64,000 bases of DNA from Ananas comosus. Taxonomy: Eukaryota; Streptophyta; Magnoliopsida; Poales; Bromeliaceae. How positions within the stretch are numbered: the first letter of the stretch is position 1; every line of letters starts with the position of its first letter. The notes under the pieces are model-generated. The model was not told the DNA's origin. It made no database searches and saw only the letters and a program-made list of their open reading frames with translations. This document shows, one piece after another, positions 23,972 to 35,812 of the stretch. Location of the stretch: positions 14,964,170 through 15,028,169 of the forward strand of contig NC_033622.1 of assembly GCF_001540865.1 (NCBI RefSeq), written 5' to 3'. The position numbers were made by a program, and so were the translations under genes.

Positions 23972-26135
23972 GTAGTGACCTCTTCCTCGCCCTCCGTCGC
24001 AATTGCTCTCCCCGTCTCGATGCGCTCTCTCTCCTCATCATCTTCAAATCCTATGATGCTTTTGTCATCGTCGCTGTTCCGGTTATGCACTCCATCGTAA
24101 TTTCACCTCTGCGATCTGTGCTATATCCGAGCGAGCATCGGCGTAGATATTGACAAGGTATGAGAGCCGAGTATTGCATCGATGGGGGGGCGAGTAGAGA
24201 AAGAGAAGAAGGGAAAGGAAGTGGAAGGAGAGGGAAAGCAAGAAACAAACGAAGAAGCGAAAGGACAAAGGAGTAAAAATGTAAAAAAAAAAGAAAAAAG
24301 AATAAAAATATTTTGGTCAGTTTACTAAAAAATTTTATTTCAGTATGTTCTCCCTTCTCATCGTCCTCAAATCCTACAGTGCTCTCGTTGTCATCACCGT
24401 TTTGGCCATGCGCTCCGCCACAACCACATCTCCGCAATCTGTGTTATATCCGAGCAAGCATCATGGGCGTAGATATTGGCATAAAAGAGCGAAGCATTGC
24501 ATCGATGTAGGGGCGGGTGGAAAGAAGGAGAAGGGAAAGGAAGTGGGAAGAGAAGGAAATAAAGAAACAACAAGAAAAAGGGAGATGAATCATGAATCAG
24601 GATCGAAAGAAGAAAACGAAAAAAAAAAGGATAGAGAAAAGAATAAAGGTATTTTGATCGGTTTACTAAAAATGATATCTCATTTTAGCTATCATGCAAA
24701 ATTGATGATTTTTTTTATGCGAAAAGTCCTTAAATATTAGTGGATATTTTTTTAATGTGCAAAAAATTGAATTAAATTTAAGAGAGAGTGTAGAAATTTT
24801 GCGATTAAATTGATTTAAATAAAAAAAATTAATGGAATATGAAAATCTATACCTAAATATTATTTCTATGGAATTTGCCGTGTGGCAATTCCTCCTTCAC
24901 CCTCTTCCCACTTCCTGATGTTTTGTTTTTCCACCCGTCCACTTTCTAATTAATTATTCATATGATCAGTTTGATCTAAACAAATCACTTTTAAAAAAAA
25001 AAAGTAAAATAAAACTCTTTATACTCTTTTTTTTTGTCTTTTTTTGTGTACAAGAAGAATTCATTTTTTTATATTTTTAATCTTTTTTATTTTTTAAAAT
25101 TGTGTCGGAATTAAAATTAGGATTTCTAAGATCGTGGAGGTGCGACGAGGTGAAGTGTAATGGATTTGGAGTCGATGAGGGTGGAGTCGATGAGGGGGGG
25201 AAAAGCGGTGAGTGCAGGGGAATCCGTACGGCATTAATGTGTTACGAAGGAGAAGCTCAACGCCGGGGGAAAAGCGGTGAGTGCAGGGGAATCTGTACGG
25301 CATTAATGTGGTCGTTACGAAGGAGAAGCTCAACGCCGACGGTGAAGGCGACGCGAATAACGGGAATCACCTTTGCGATCTCAGCAGCGCAAGTTGCTTA
25401 TGAAGTAGTAACTCTATTACCACTTCTTTCATTATTGCTACGTATAATTTATTTGCTATTATAAATTTTGCTATATTTGTACATATCTGTTTTATATTTT
25501 TCATTTATATTTATTGATGTCTCATAAAAAGTTAAAAAATTTTAAAAATTTTAATTTTGTAAATCTTTTATCATCTATAGCATTAGCTCGTCATAATGCG
25601 CGGATAACTTCATTAGTAAAATATAAATAATTGTTAATTTAAATTTTTATAGATACCTTTTTAAATGTATAAAATTTTGAATTAAATTTGCAGAGAGAGG
25701 AGTGGATACTTTTGTCCTAAATACATTATACACGTGTTTTTTTTTGTCAATCCTATGTGGTTTTGTTTATTGATATGAATATTCTCCTTCTTTAACGCAT
25801 ACCTCTTCATCCTCGAGTAAAGGTTTGCAGCTTTGGCTTCCAGCTATTTTTACTCGTGTGGAACAGGACCAAACGCTGGAGCGGTTCTTCCGGAAGTAGC
25901 AGTTGAGAGGCTCATAGGCAAAGGAAGAGGAGAAGGATAATAAAGTGGTATTTTAATTATTTTGCTAATCCACTAAAAATAGTTTAAAAGTTTATATATA
26001 TATAATCTAACAGTGAGTGGTTGGTTTAATAGTATAATCTAACGGATTAAAATAATTAAAAAGTTAAATCTAACGGTGGAAAACTCGATAGCACTAAATC
26101 CTTGGTGCTATCGATAGTAAGTACGCCAACCAAAC

Positions 26136-26190
<55 letters not shown>
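23972..26190. repeat. Large tandem duplication, copy B (~2.2 kb)
   Basis: Repeats copy A with scattered substitutions and small indels. It differs by an internal ~69-bp duplication (see 25196-25335). It ends in the same MITE-like segment and another (TA)n(GA)n tract. Divergence between copies shows this is a real old duplication, not a simple assembly echo, though the N at the junction leaves its length uncertain. Confidence 0.85.
25196..25335. repeat. 69-bp internal tandem duplication unique to copy B
   Basis: GGGGAAAAGCGGTGAGTGCA and the following bases to 'GAGAAGCTCAACGCC' appear at 25197 and again at 25266. Copy A has this stretch once (from about 23037). Confidence 0.85.
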
Positions 26191-26194
<4 letters not shown>

Positions 26195-26722
26195 GAGCTA
26201 GAATACTATCGATAGCAAACGGACTCCGTTGCCACCCATTTGTTTGTAATGATAGAGCCTCCAAATCGACGATCGGCATCGTTGAACATGATCTATACCA
26301 CTTGAAGTGTTTAGAAATTAAATTTCAAATCTTTTCGACATCATTTGCGTAATGATCAAGGGTTTCAAATTTTGTAATTTTAAAAGTCGATATAAGGCAT
26401 TTTCTCGTTTAACGGCGTAAAGATATTCAAATCAATTGAATTTTTGTTAGAAAGTTCTTTAAACTATTTAAAACAAGATCTATACTCTTGATTTTGATTA
26501 CAAGACTCCTATAATCATTTTTTAAAGAATATATTCATTTTCAGCCGTTTATTTTTCGATAAATAAGAGAACAATAGCGAAAATATATGAAATTTGATTT
26601 CTAAACACTTCAAGTGGTATAGATCATGTTCAACGGTGCTGATCGCCGATTTAGAGACTCCATCATCGAAAACAAATGAGTGGCAACAGAGCCCATTTAC
26701 TATCGATAGTATTCTAGCTCAA

Positions 26723-26724
<2 letters not shown>
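26191..26724. mobile_element. 534-bp foldback MITE with long inverted repeats
   Basis: The left end AGTTGAGCTAGAATACTATC and right end GATAGTATTCTAGCTCAACT are exact inverses. The inverted similarity continues inward for well over 100 bp on each side, for example ATGATCTATACCACTTGAAG versus CTTCAAGTGGTATAGATCAT. It is inserted between two (TA)n/(GA)n microsatellites. Non-coding. A TA target is likely but hidden by the microsatellite. Confidence 0.85.
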
Positions 26725-26796
<72 letters not shown>

Positions 26797-26816
26797 AGAG
26801 AGAGAGAGAGAGAGAG
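26725..26816. repeat. (TA)n followed by (GA)n compound microsatellite
   Basis: About 34 TA units followed by about 11 GA units. The same compound order occurs at about 23912-23970 and 26135-26190, so each boundary in this repeat block carries one. Confidence 0.9.
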
Positions 26817-27012
26817 AACTAGACTAGAATACTATCAATAGTACCAAGCTATTGGTGCTATTAGTTTTTTAGCCCTTGGATTAAGAAATATCCGGTTAGG
26901 ATGATGTGGGCTCTCTGGAGTGAGTGGGTGGTTAGTTGAATAGTATAATCTTACGGATAAAAATGATCAAAGAGTTAAATTTAACGGTGAAAAATTCGAT
27001 AACATCAAATTT
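26817..27012. mobile_element. Truncated MITE of the CTATCAATAGTACCAAG family
   Basis: Starts CTAGACTAGAATACTATCAA and continues with the same text as 52515-52737 and the ends of both tandem units (GTGAGTGG.TGGTT.GAATAGTATAAT, TTAAA.CTAACGGTG, ACTCGATA). The right inverted terminus is lost near 27010, where an A-run begins. Confidence 0.7.
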
Positions 27013-27487
27013 AAAAAAAAAAAATAGATAGTTGACTAAAAATGGTCCATAGCTCAGTTTAACAACGGTGTAAAATTAAATACTAGAATTTTAAATTTAA
27101 AGAAGGCAAAATAAAATTTTTAAAAATAGAAGGATAAAGTGCAAAAAGAATATTTATAGAAAAAAAAATTTATACTTTAACCACTTAAAATATTTAAATC
27201 CAGTCATCATGCGTTAACAAATACAAATCATTGATGACAAGGAGGCAAAAAATTGGCTAGCAAAACAACTCATTTCTTTCTTGATGCCCGCTAGAGCTTT
27301 TACAAAACTGCTCAGATGGAAAAATCATAATTACGAAAAGAAAAGGGAAAAAAAACCAAAAAACCCTTGGTAAGTTATGGTCGATAAGTGAGAGGAAGTT
27401 GGAGATAGTCCTAAACCTTAATCCCATCTGAAAAAAAGCATTAGGGAAGCATGGTATGTGTCTGGAGGGCAAAGGAAATCCAACTGG
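27013..27487. other. Intergenic, 3' flank of the JmjC gene
   Basis: AT-rich sequence with nothing recognisable; it probably contains the 3' UTR of the minus-strand gene that ends at 27488. Confidence 0.5.
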
Positions 27488-30400
27488 TTAGTTTGTAGGA
27501 GCTGCTCCTGTCTCCACTGCAGAAGGCAACAACTCTTGCAAGGTCTTCACAGCATGGTCAACAGCATACACAATCATCTTCTTCACCTGTTCAAATGTAA
27601 GCACTGAATAAATAGACTTGCTCACTCTGTACAAGATTGCCAGTAATAATCTGTTTTCTTGAGCATTTACAAGAAACTATAATTTCTGGAAAAAAAAAAT
27701 ATTGAATAGCTCAGTTCAGATGAATTAGCAGAAAAATAACAAGAATATCATAGCTAATATGCATAAATTCAAACACTTCTACTGTGATACTCAACAAAAT
27801 ACGCCGCCATAATGCACATAATGCACATATGCCCAATTGGCACCTCAGATTGGAGATCTCCATGTACAGCAATACCAAATAAATTAACTTCAGAAGAATT
27901 AAACAAAAAGGTAATACAAGCTTGCTTCTTTTGTGTTGATTGCTACTTTGGTGAGAGACCAGGTCCAACATGTTGAGCATCAAGCTCAAGCCATTACAGT
28001 AATTTTCATCCACATATAACACAACATCAAGAAGCAAACCACCTACATGCATGCTACTTTTTTTAAATAAATTAAAGGTTTTTTTTTTTTTTATTTAACC
28101 AATCTTGCATGAACATCAAGCCTTTCTTCAAGCTGATGGAACTTCACTCCACTGTGTTTTTGTATTTGAGACCTTTTAGGCCACCGCCTCCACCACAACA
28201 TCTGGTCCTGATGGGCCCAACGCAAGCAAATGATGGAGTATTTCTTGTAGGTTGCATCAGGGCTTGATTTCTGCTCTCTGGCCAACTGCAGTCAGCTTTG
28301 ATCACCTTTGTTGCCCAGGTGCATCTAGCCCTAATGCACCACTTTATATCATAGCATTCGATCCCAATCGAATACCTTCGCTAGGTGTATTCGGACAAGA
28401 TCCACCCCTTTCCCATTTGTATCTGTAATCAAATCTGCCACCAGTGCCAGCCGACAGAAATTAGTGCCTATTCTCTCTCTTAGCTTAGTACATCCCTTAC
28501 CCGCATCCTATCATCTATATCCACCCCTTGTCTAGTTATGTAAAGCCTCTAGACCCGATTGGATGCATGTATCATAATCTAGATATCCCTTTGATTTACT
28601 CAAGTAGTTGTAATATTTGGTAAATAAGAAATATAATCAAACATTTAAAATGAAATAATATATTCCACTTTCCAGTCAATGTTCCTTAGTCCGATAAATT
28701 ACCTTATAGGTAAAATATGTTATCCTACTAAATCATAAATGACAAAATCTTTTAAGGAGCAAAAATCAAACTTTTTGTCTCCAATCACACAAGAAAAACT
28801 ATGCTGAATAAGTTATTCAAGGATAATTTATTCCAACATCTAAATAGGACCCTAGAACTCAACCAAGAGCGTTTGGTAGTCACTAGTTGAGGCTCTGTTT
28901 AGAATTACGAAAATAATTCTTTACATATGATGAGAAAGTGTGACGTAAAATATTTCGTTTGTTTTTGTAAAAAGGAAAAGCATATCTATATATGCTTTTG
29001 CCCTAACTATTGAATGTAAAATATTAAAAACATCGTACTCTAATAGCTGAAGCTTTTAGAGACAGTTGTTTTATATAAGTTAACATAGTATCAGAATAGG
29101 AGGTCAATTAAATTTATGTCTTGAGCCTATCAAAAAGTCTCGAGACAAAACATAAGAGGGAGTGCTGAATATAAAATATTAAAAATATCATTCTCTAGTA
29201 GCTTAAACTTTTAGAGACAAACAATTATTTCATATAATCTAACAACCTAGTAATATTAGATACCAACCGGTGTCTAGAATACACAATGCTGTGACTAAAT
29301 CATGCTGATATGCTCAATGCGAAAATCGGTAGAAAACCGGTGCCTTCGCCGAAGCCAGATATAAGGGCGTACAACGCCGAACCATGATCAACTAGATCGA
29401 AACATACGACAAAGGAGTCGATGTGTTGCCTGGACCCAAGGTCCACAGATGTACAATATATGCAAGCCTGCTCTACAATATATGCAAGCCTTGCCAAATA
29501 AGCTCTTAATTTTCTGGAAATAGATGATCTACTTTGCCTAACTTTTTTTGCATTTAGCCCCTCAAAATATTATATTTCTTGTATTTAGAAAAATATTTCT
29601 TATTAAATATAATAAACTGTTTATTGCGTTATTTTTCAGTGAGCACTCAACACCCTTTCTTGACTCAGCCTTTCTTGACTTCTGCCAATGTCCTCTTCTT
29701 CCATGGTCAAATCCTTCCAATTCGGCCCTCCGTCACCTCACCTTCTCTAGCACTCTCTCCTGTCTCCTTCGACACTGCAGCCGCCAACTGTCTAATCTTT
29801 GATGGCCTCATTGTCGTCCTCGTGGATCTCTCCCTTCTTTATAGACGATTTTATCGTGATAGAGCAGCACTCCCTGGCTAGTTCAGTTGCGAAAGAGGTG
29901 AGGCGTTAACGGAGAAGAAGGATGGTCGGATAAGGAGACCTTGTTGGCGAAAGTTGAAAGAGAATGTTGAGAGGTCGATGAGAAAGAGCGCGGTAAACAA
30001 ATTATCATGTTTAATAAAAAAAATACATGATAAATATATTATCGTGTTCACTTAAATCTGAACACGATAAATGAATCACCGTGTTCACTTAAAATATTTT
30101 TCTGCGTCCACCATTGTGCTTACGTGTAGAATATAGGGTCATATCTACATATACGATTTTTGTAGGATCAAATTATGAAATAAAATATTTTGAAAGGGCT
30201 AAACGTAAAAAAAAAGTCCTACTTTGCCTATTCATCGAGGTTCAAATAATTAGGGCCAATAATAACCATAGAAAAAGCAGCATACGGTCGTCACTGGCGG
30301 TAATCACCTGCCTATGAAGAGAGCCGCCTTGCTAGCCAAAAGCGACTTGCATGTTGTTGTCTTGTTGCCTCCATATGTACCCAAATCAAGCACTTCTGGT

Positions 30401-33400
30401 CAAATCGAAGTCACTAGCATGCGTATGATCTTGCCATTTTTTTTCAATCAAGGCATGTATGCCGATCTTTTGCATCCTACATGTTAGCCACTTTATCACC
30501 TTTCGTCCTTCCTCTTGTTGTTCCTTTGTGTGAGATTGCCTCTTATTATTAGAACCAAGACAACCTACGCCAACTAAGCGCTTACAAGTTTCCTGTCTAA
30601 CCACTCTGCTCCCACAATTGTAGACTGCATAGCAGCCTAAGTGACGAGATCGCCTGAAACAAAATAATCTCCGATAAAGCACCTTTGTTGTTATCGTAAA
30701 ACATAGTGGCTAGATATGAATGCACAACTTATGTAGTCTTAAAAGAAACCTCTCGCAACTTTACCATAAATAAACTAAAATAGTGTCCTCATTCTAATAT
30801 TTTTCCATTTGATGTAATACCATGAGATATTACAAACGTTTAAAACCATATTTAGCACAATTTATTTAAAAATAATATTTAACAAAATTAAGCTCTATAA
30901 TCAAACATAATCTATATATTGTAATATACATAAAACCAAAATCATTTTCAATTTTGTCTTATCTATAATTTAATCTCAAATTGCCTATTGGCCATCAATT
31001 TTACAATTTTAATCAATATTACTAAAATAAAGGCTAACTTAAGAAAATGTTTCTGCATATTTTAATAAATAAGGGAAGTCGGGGGGTAAGGTGCAAAACA
31101 CAATATGTACAAAAAGGTATCCATAATTTAGCCAAAGAATGATATAATATCAAATAAAGTTACAGAATATAATCTAATCTTATCTATAACTAAAGTTACT
31201 TTCTACTAAAACAAATCTAATGTAACATCAAGTAATCCCAACAAGCTTTATTATATACTATATTGTAAGCAATGTTTTTTTGGGTTAATTGCACCATTGG
31301 TCCCCAACCTTTCCCCTATTTTTCGCTTAACCTTTTTTTTTTGGCACATCGGTCCTTAACCTTTAGAATTAGTGGCATCATTAGTCTATAATCTTGACTC
31401 ATGTTTTCACTTTGGTCCTCAACCTTTCTCCCATATGCGCGCCCATCACATCAAGCCTAATGTTACCCCTCTCAAGGTTGCCCTTCATGCCTATGACCAC
31501 CTAGAACTAGCATGCTGTGACGCTCCACTCCCCGGGGGGTCACCTATCCTAGAACTACTCTAGCCGTAACACACTTAAATTTTTTAATCTCTTGGACCTA
31601 GCCACCACCCAAAATGCTATAACCGGGTTAAGAGATTTAGCCCTATTATATCTCATATATAGGACTATTCTAATTTCTGGGTGTCATATTCTCCCCTCCT
31701 GTAAGCCCTGACGTCTTCATCAGACTCAAGCATATTCATAAGCATCAAGTGATGTGAGACTCGTCTAGCTAGCCTTTAGCGACCTTGTGGGGAGCTATAC
31801 TCTGCTCACAATGGTCATTAGCCAGGAAGCCGCACTCTACCTGCTATATAACTTTGGCTAAGCCGAGACTCATCTCACGTTTTCGGCAAGTGATTGACTC
31901 CGATACCAACTATGATGCAGCACTTCTCAGGGGATCACCCATTCTAGGACTACTCTAGTCCTAGCATGTTTAACTCTCTTAACCTTTTGGATCTAACCAC
32001 CGCCCAAAATGATATATCCGGGTTAAGAGGTTTAGCCTTATTATATCTCATATATACGACTATTCTAATTCCTGGGTTGTCATACATGCAACATCAATTG
32101 TCTCTTTTGAAACATCTGACATTCTTAATCGTTCAGTCAGGCATGCCAATAAACTCTTCCGAACTTTAAAATGTCAGACGAAAATTGATCGAAGGTTATC
32201 GAACCATGCCTGCCATCTATATGAGTAGGCAAGATTTTACTGGAGTTGATGTGACCTATTCCATTGTAATGAACAAGAATTTGTATTGTTGGGACATATC
32301 TAGAACAAAATATAAAGGTTATGAACTTAATAACAAAAAAAATTATTAGAGGCCAAAATGAAAAAAAGCTAAAGTATTGCGACCAATTGTAACCCTTAAT
32401 CATTCAAGATCTTTTAACGCAATTCAAATTTATTAAGATCAAGTTGAAGTCCTAGATTTAATCATTTAATTTCTTTTATTTTTTTATATTGTCTCTATTT
32501 GAGTTAGTATGTTGGGAACAAAATTAGTTTATAAATTTGATATAGATTTGATTGAATAGAAAAAGTAGTAGGTTTGTTTAGAAAGATGTTATCTTTAGTT
32601 TAAATAAGATCCCCGTCTTTTAGGGATTTAATTAGGTTAATAAGTTTGCATGGATGTGCGTTGGTTTAAAAGAGAAAAGCCAAAATATCAGCCTCAAACA
32701 AATGCATTTGTGCCATGGCCAAGCAAAGGCTTTTGTTAGTTAATAGATAAGATTACAAATTGACAATAAGTAAAGCCAAAGTGTTATATTGATTTAAGTT
32801 ATATGCTTTCTCCTTGAAAGATGCTATGGCGCTTATAAGAAGATGTAGCTGCCAATTATAATAGGAATTTACTTTTATTTTTCTTCTTTTTCCTTTTGGA
32901 AAAACCAACTAGGCGCAAAGCATTTAACTATTTAAATAAATTAGATATCCAATTTCGAAAGATCGAGTGTGCCATTAGTAACATCAGGCAGTCAACATGG
33001 CTTGATGAAATAATTTGATTTGGTTTCCCTCCTCCTTTCCAAAAGATTCTATAGAAAAAGGAAAGTATATTCAATAGTTGTACCTCTAGTTTGTCTTCTT
33101 TAGCCCTGTGATTTGCAGGAAGCAACCGAAAGTCCTCGGTTAAGTGGATACACTTGCTGAGGTTCTCTGGTGAAACAAAGTCAAGTGCAACCTTGGTACA
33201 AGACTGAAATTACATCATAAAACAGATTAATAAAACAAATAAGGCAAATTTTGGTAAGAACTTCTTGCTTAAACAGAAAGAGGACTTGATTTATTACAGC
33301 TAAAATAAAAGATAAATCAAAGTTCACGCACCTTAAGATTTCTCACTTGATGTGGACATCCAGCAGGTATAAAGACTGCCTCTCCAAGTCTTTGTACAAA

Positions 33401-35778
33401 TGTCCATGGCTCAACTCCTACAAAGAACAGCAATAGCGTCAGATACATGTCCGAGATGATAGAGAAGATAAATCATTGTGTTGATACACAACTTGGACTA
33501 CTGACCAAATTCTTCCTTGAGCTTCCTTTTGTGCTCGAGAGTCAAATAAAAAGTCTCATCATGAACAGGATTAAACACCTGAAACAGTACATTAAATTAT
33601 TACAAAAAGAATATAACATGTTAGCTAATCAATATTAAAAAACTCAACGATGATTTGTTTTGTCCACTAACCTGTTCAACAAGATGGCAATAGTAATGTC
33701 TAAACTTTTTTGAATATTTTGTGAGGTAGGCCTTTAAAGCTGGAACATCCTCTCTCCGGAAAATATCCCATAAAGCACCTTTTTTCTCTACTGAATCTAT
33801 AGCATCTCCATTTTCAGTTATAGTCTCAGGTACCCGCATGTCATCTCCTTTATTCACGTCCTTATGGCATTTCTCAACACCTTCTGTTTGAGTATTTTGA
33901 CTATGCTCCCTTTCATCTTGTGCTTTGTGTTTCTCTTTCAAGTTTATAATTGCAGATTCTTGCTCAGAAGAAAGTGAAACTTCAGCAGTATGCACTAAAA
34001 CATTCACCTAACAAAAGAAAACAAAGTCACCGAGGGCTCATACAGTAAACTATGAAATTCGTTACTAGAACAACGATTCCACAACAAGGAAAATTCAGTA
34101 TATACATAATCGTGCGTCTGCTTTTTTGTTTCAAGTTCTACAAATATATTATTAGTTGAATAGGTGCATTGGCTAAAGAACAAAAATATTTGGCATGAAG
34201 TAAATCGAAAACCAGGTACACTAAATTAAAGTGAGTGCAAAAATTACCGCATCGGACACATCACAATGAAGCTTGGTCACAGAATCTCCCCTTCCAAGCT
34301 CTTGTGCAGTACCATATGCAATATATGATTTTGGTCCCATATCAAGCTTCAAGATGTCACTGGGTAGAGCCGCAGCAACATTGAGTGTGCCAGATTTTGG
34401 ATTAGTGTAAGGTTGAAATGGCAAGGAGTTGATATATTGATCCCCATGATGTGGCAAAAACTCTTCAAAGTGATTGGATGTAGGCCAGTCCTTTAATTTC
34501 AGCATTTCAGGCCAAAGATTTGAATACATTCTACCTTCTGCATATCCTTTGAAAAATTCACAAGTACCTATTTCAACCTACAATAAACAATGCCCTATCA
34601 GATTCTCTTTTCTTCATAGCTGGAAACTAAGTCATATACAACAACAGATAGTGTATTGGTCGCCAACAGCAAGGAAAAAAAAGTATGCAGCACGCTGATA
34701 GCTTCACTGTATAACACACAAAAGAAGCTTACATTTAGACTCAGAAAGTCCCAACGATAAACTTGAATTAACCATGCTGACTTGTGTTGGTAATACAGTT
34801 AATCAGTGACTTACAGAGAACGAGATATATAACTGAATAAAGCAGACAGGATGATCTAATAAGAGAGAATAGGCATGCTAACTTAAAGAAAAGCAATTAA
34901 CTCATGGTTATAGGATAAGTCAAGGATAATAAATTATGTCAATTTCAAATGAAAATATGATTGCTTTCTAGGGAGAAATGCTAACCTGACAACAAGCAAG
35001 ACAATCAATAGCCTTCACATGTTCTAGATCAGAATCAGCTCTAGAATGATTTATTGCAGCCCACATATCTTCTGGGTTCCAGCTCAAATGTGACATTTTC
35101 TTGAGTACTCCTCGAACAATTACTGGTTCTCCCTTCACCCAGTGCCTTTGGAAGTGTTTCAGGTCATCTTGTTGATTGCCACTCAAAGATGGACAGTATA
35201 AGTAATTGTCATTTGAACTCTTCCTGGACGCTGCTTTCCTTGAACTTCCATTACTTGAGCATGAGCAAGCAGATAATTCTTTTGTCAAGATGTCAGGTGG
35301 TTGTAAATATCCAAATATTCTTGCTACATTCCTGGCATTCATTTCAAGATCGGATAACCAATTTTTGGCCAATATGTGCTTGAGTTCAAGAAAAGAACGA
35401 CCGCATCCACCGAGTTCATTTGGAGGGCAAGGAATCCTTCCATTCGGATCAACCTTCCACTTAGCAATATGAGATTGATGGTCGCCCACCTCTTTGTACT
35501 GAACTTCCTCAGGCAATGGATCTCCACCATGAACATATTCATCTCCTCTATTTCGGTAATGCAATACCACTTCTTCACAAGATCCCCGAATATTGTTTTC
35601 CCGGATCTCCTTGCAGCAGATAAGGCATAGTTCATACGAACAATTTGAACAACTTCTATGAAGGTCAACAATGGAAGTTTTGCAGTTGTTGCTGAATTCA
35701 GAACAAAATAAAATAAAATGAAAGTTCGCTTTGAAAGACCAAAGTTAGTTTCATAAACCATGTGACTAACAACAACAA

Positions 35779-35812
<34 letters not shown>

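Noticed and set aside
21360..24740. Many overlapping open frames in the repeat block
   Set aside because: They recur in each repeat copy, are low-complexity Ser/Lys/Glu/Phe-rich on both strands, and fit no protein family.
28091..30682. Short minus-strand frames inside JmjC intron 11 as possible nested genes
   Set aside because: No family resemblance, no splice continuity, and they overlap repeats or the MULE-like element.
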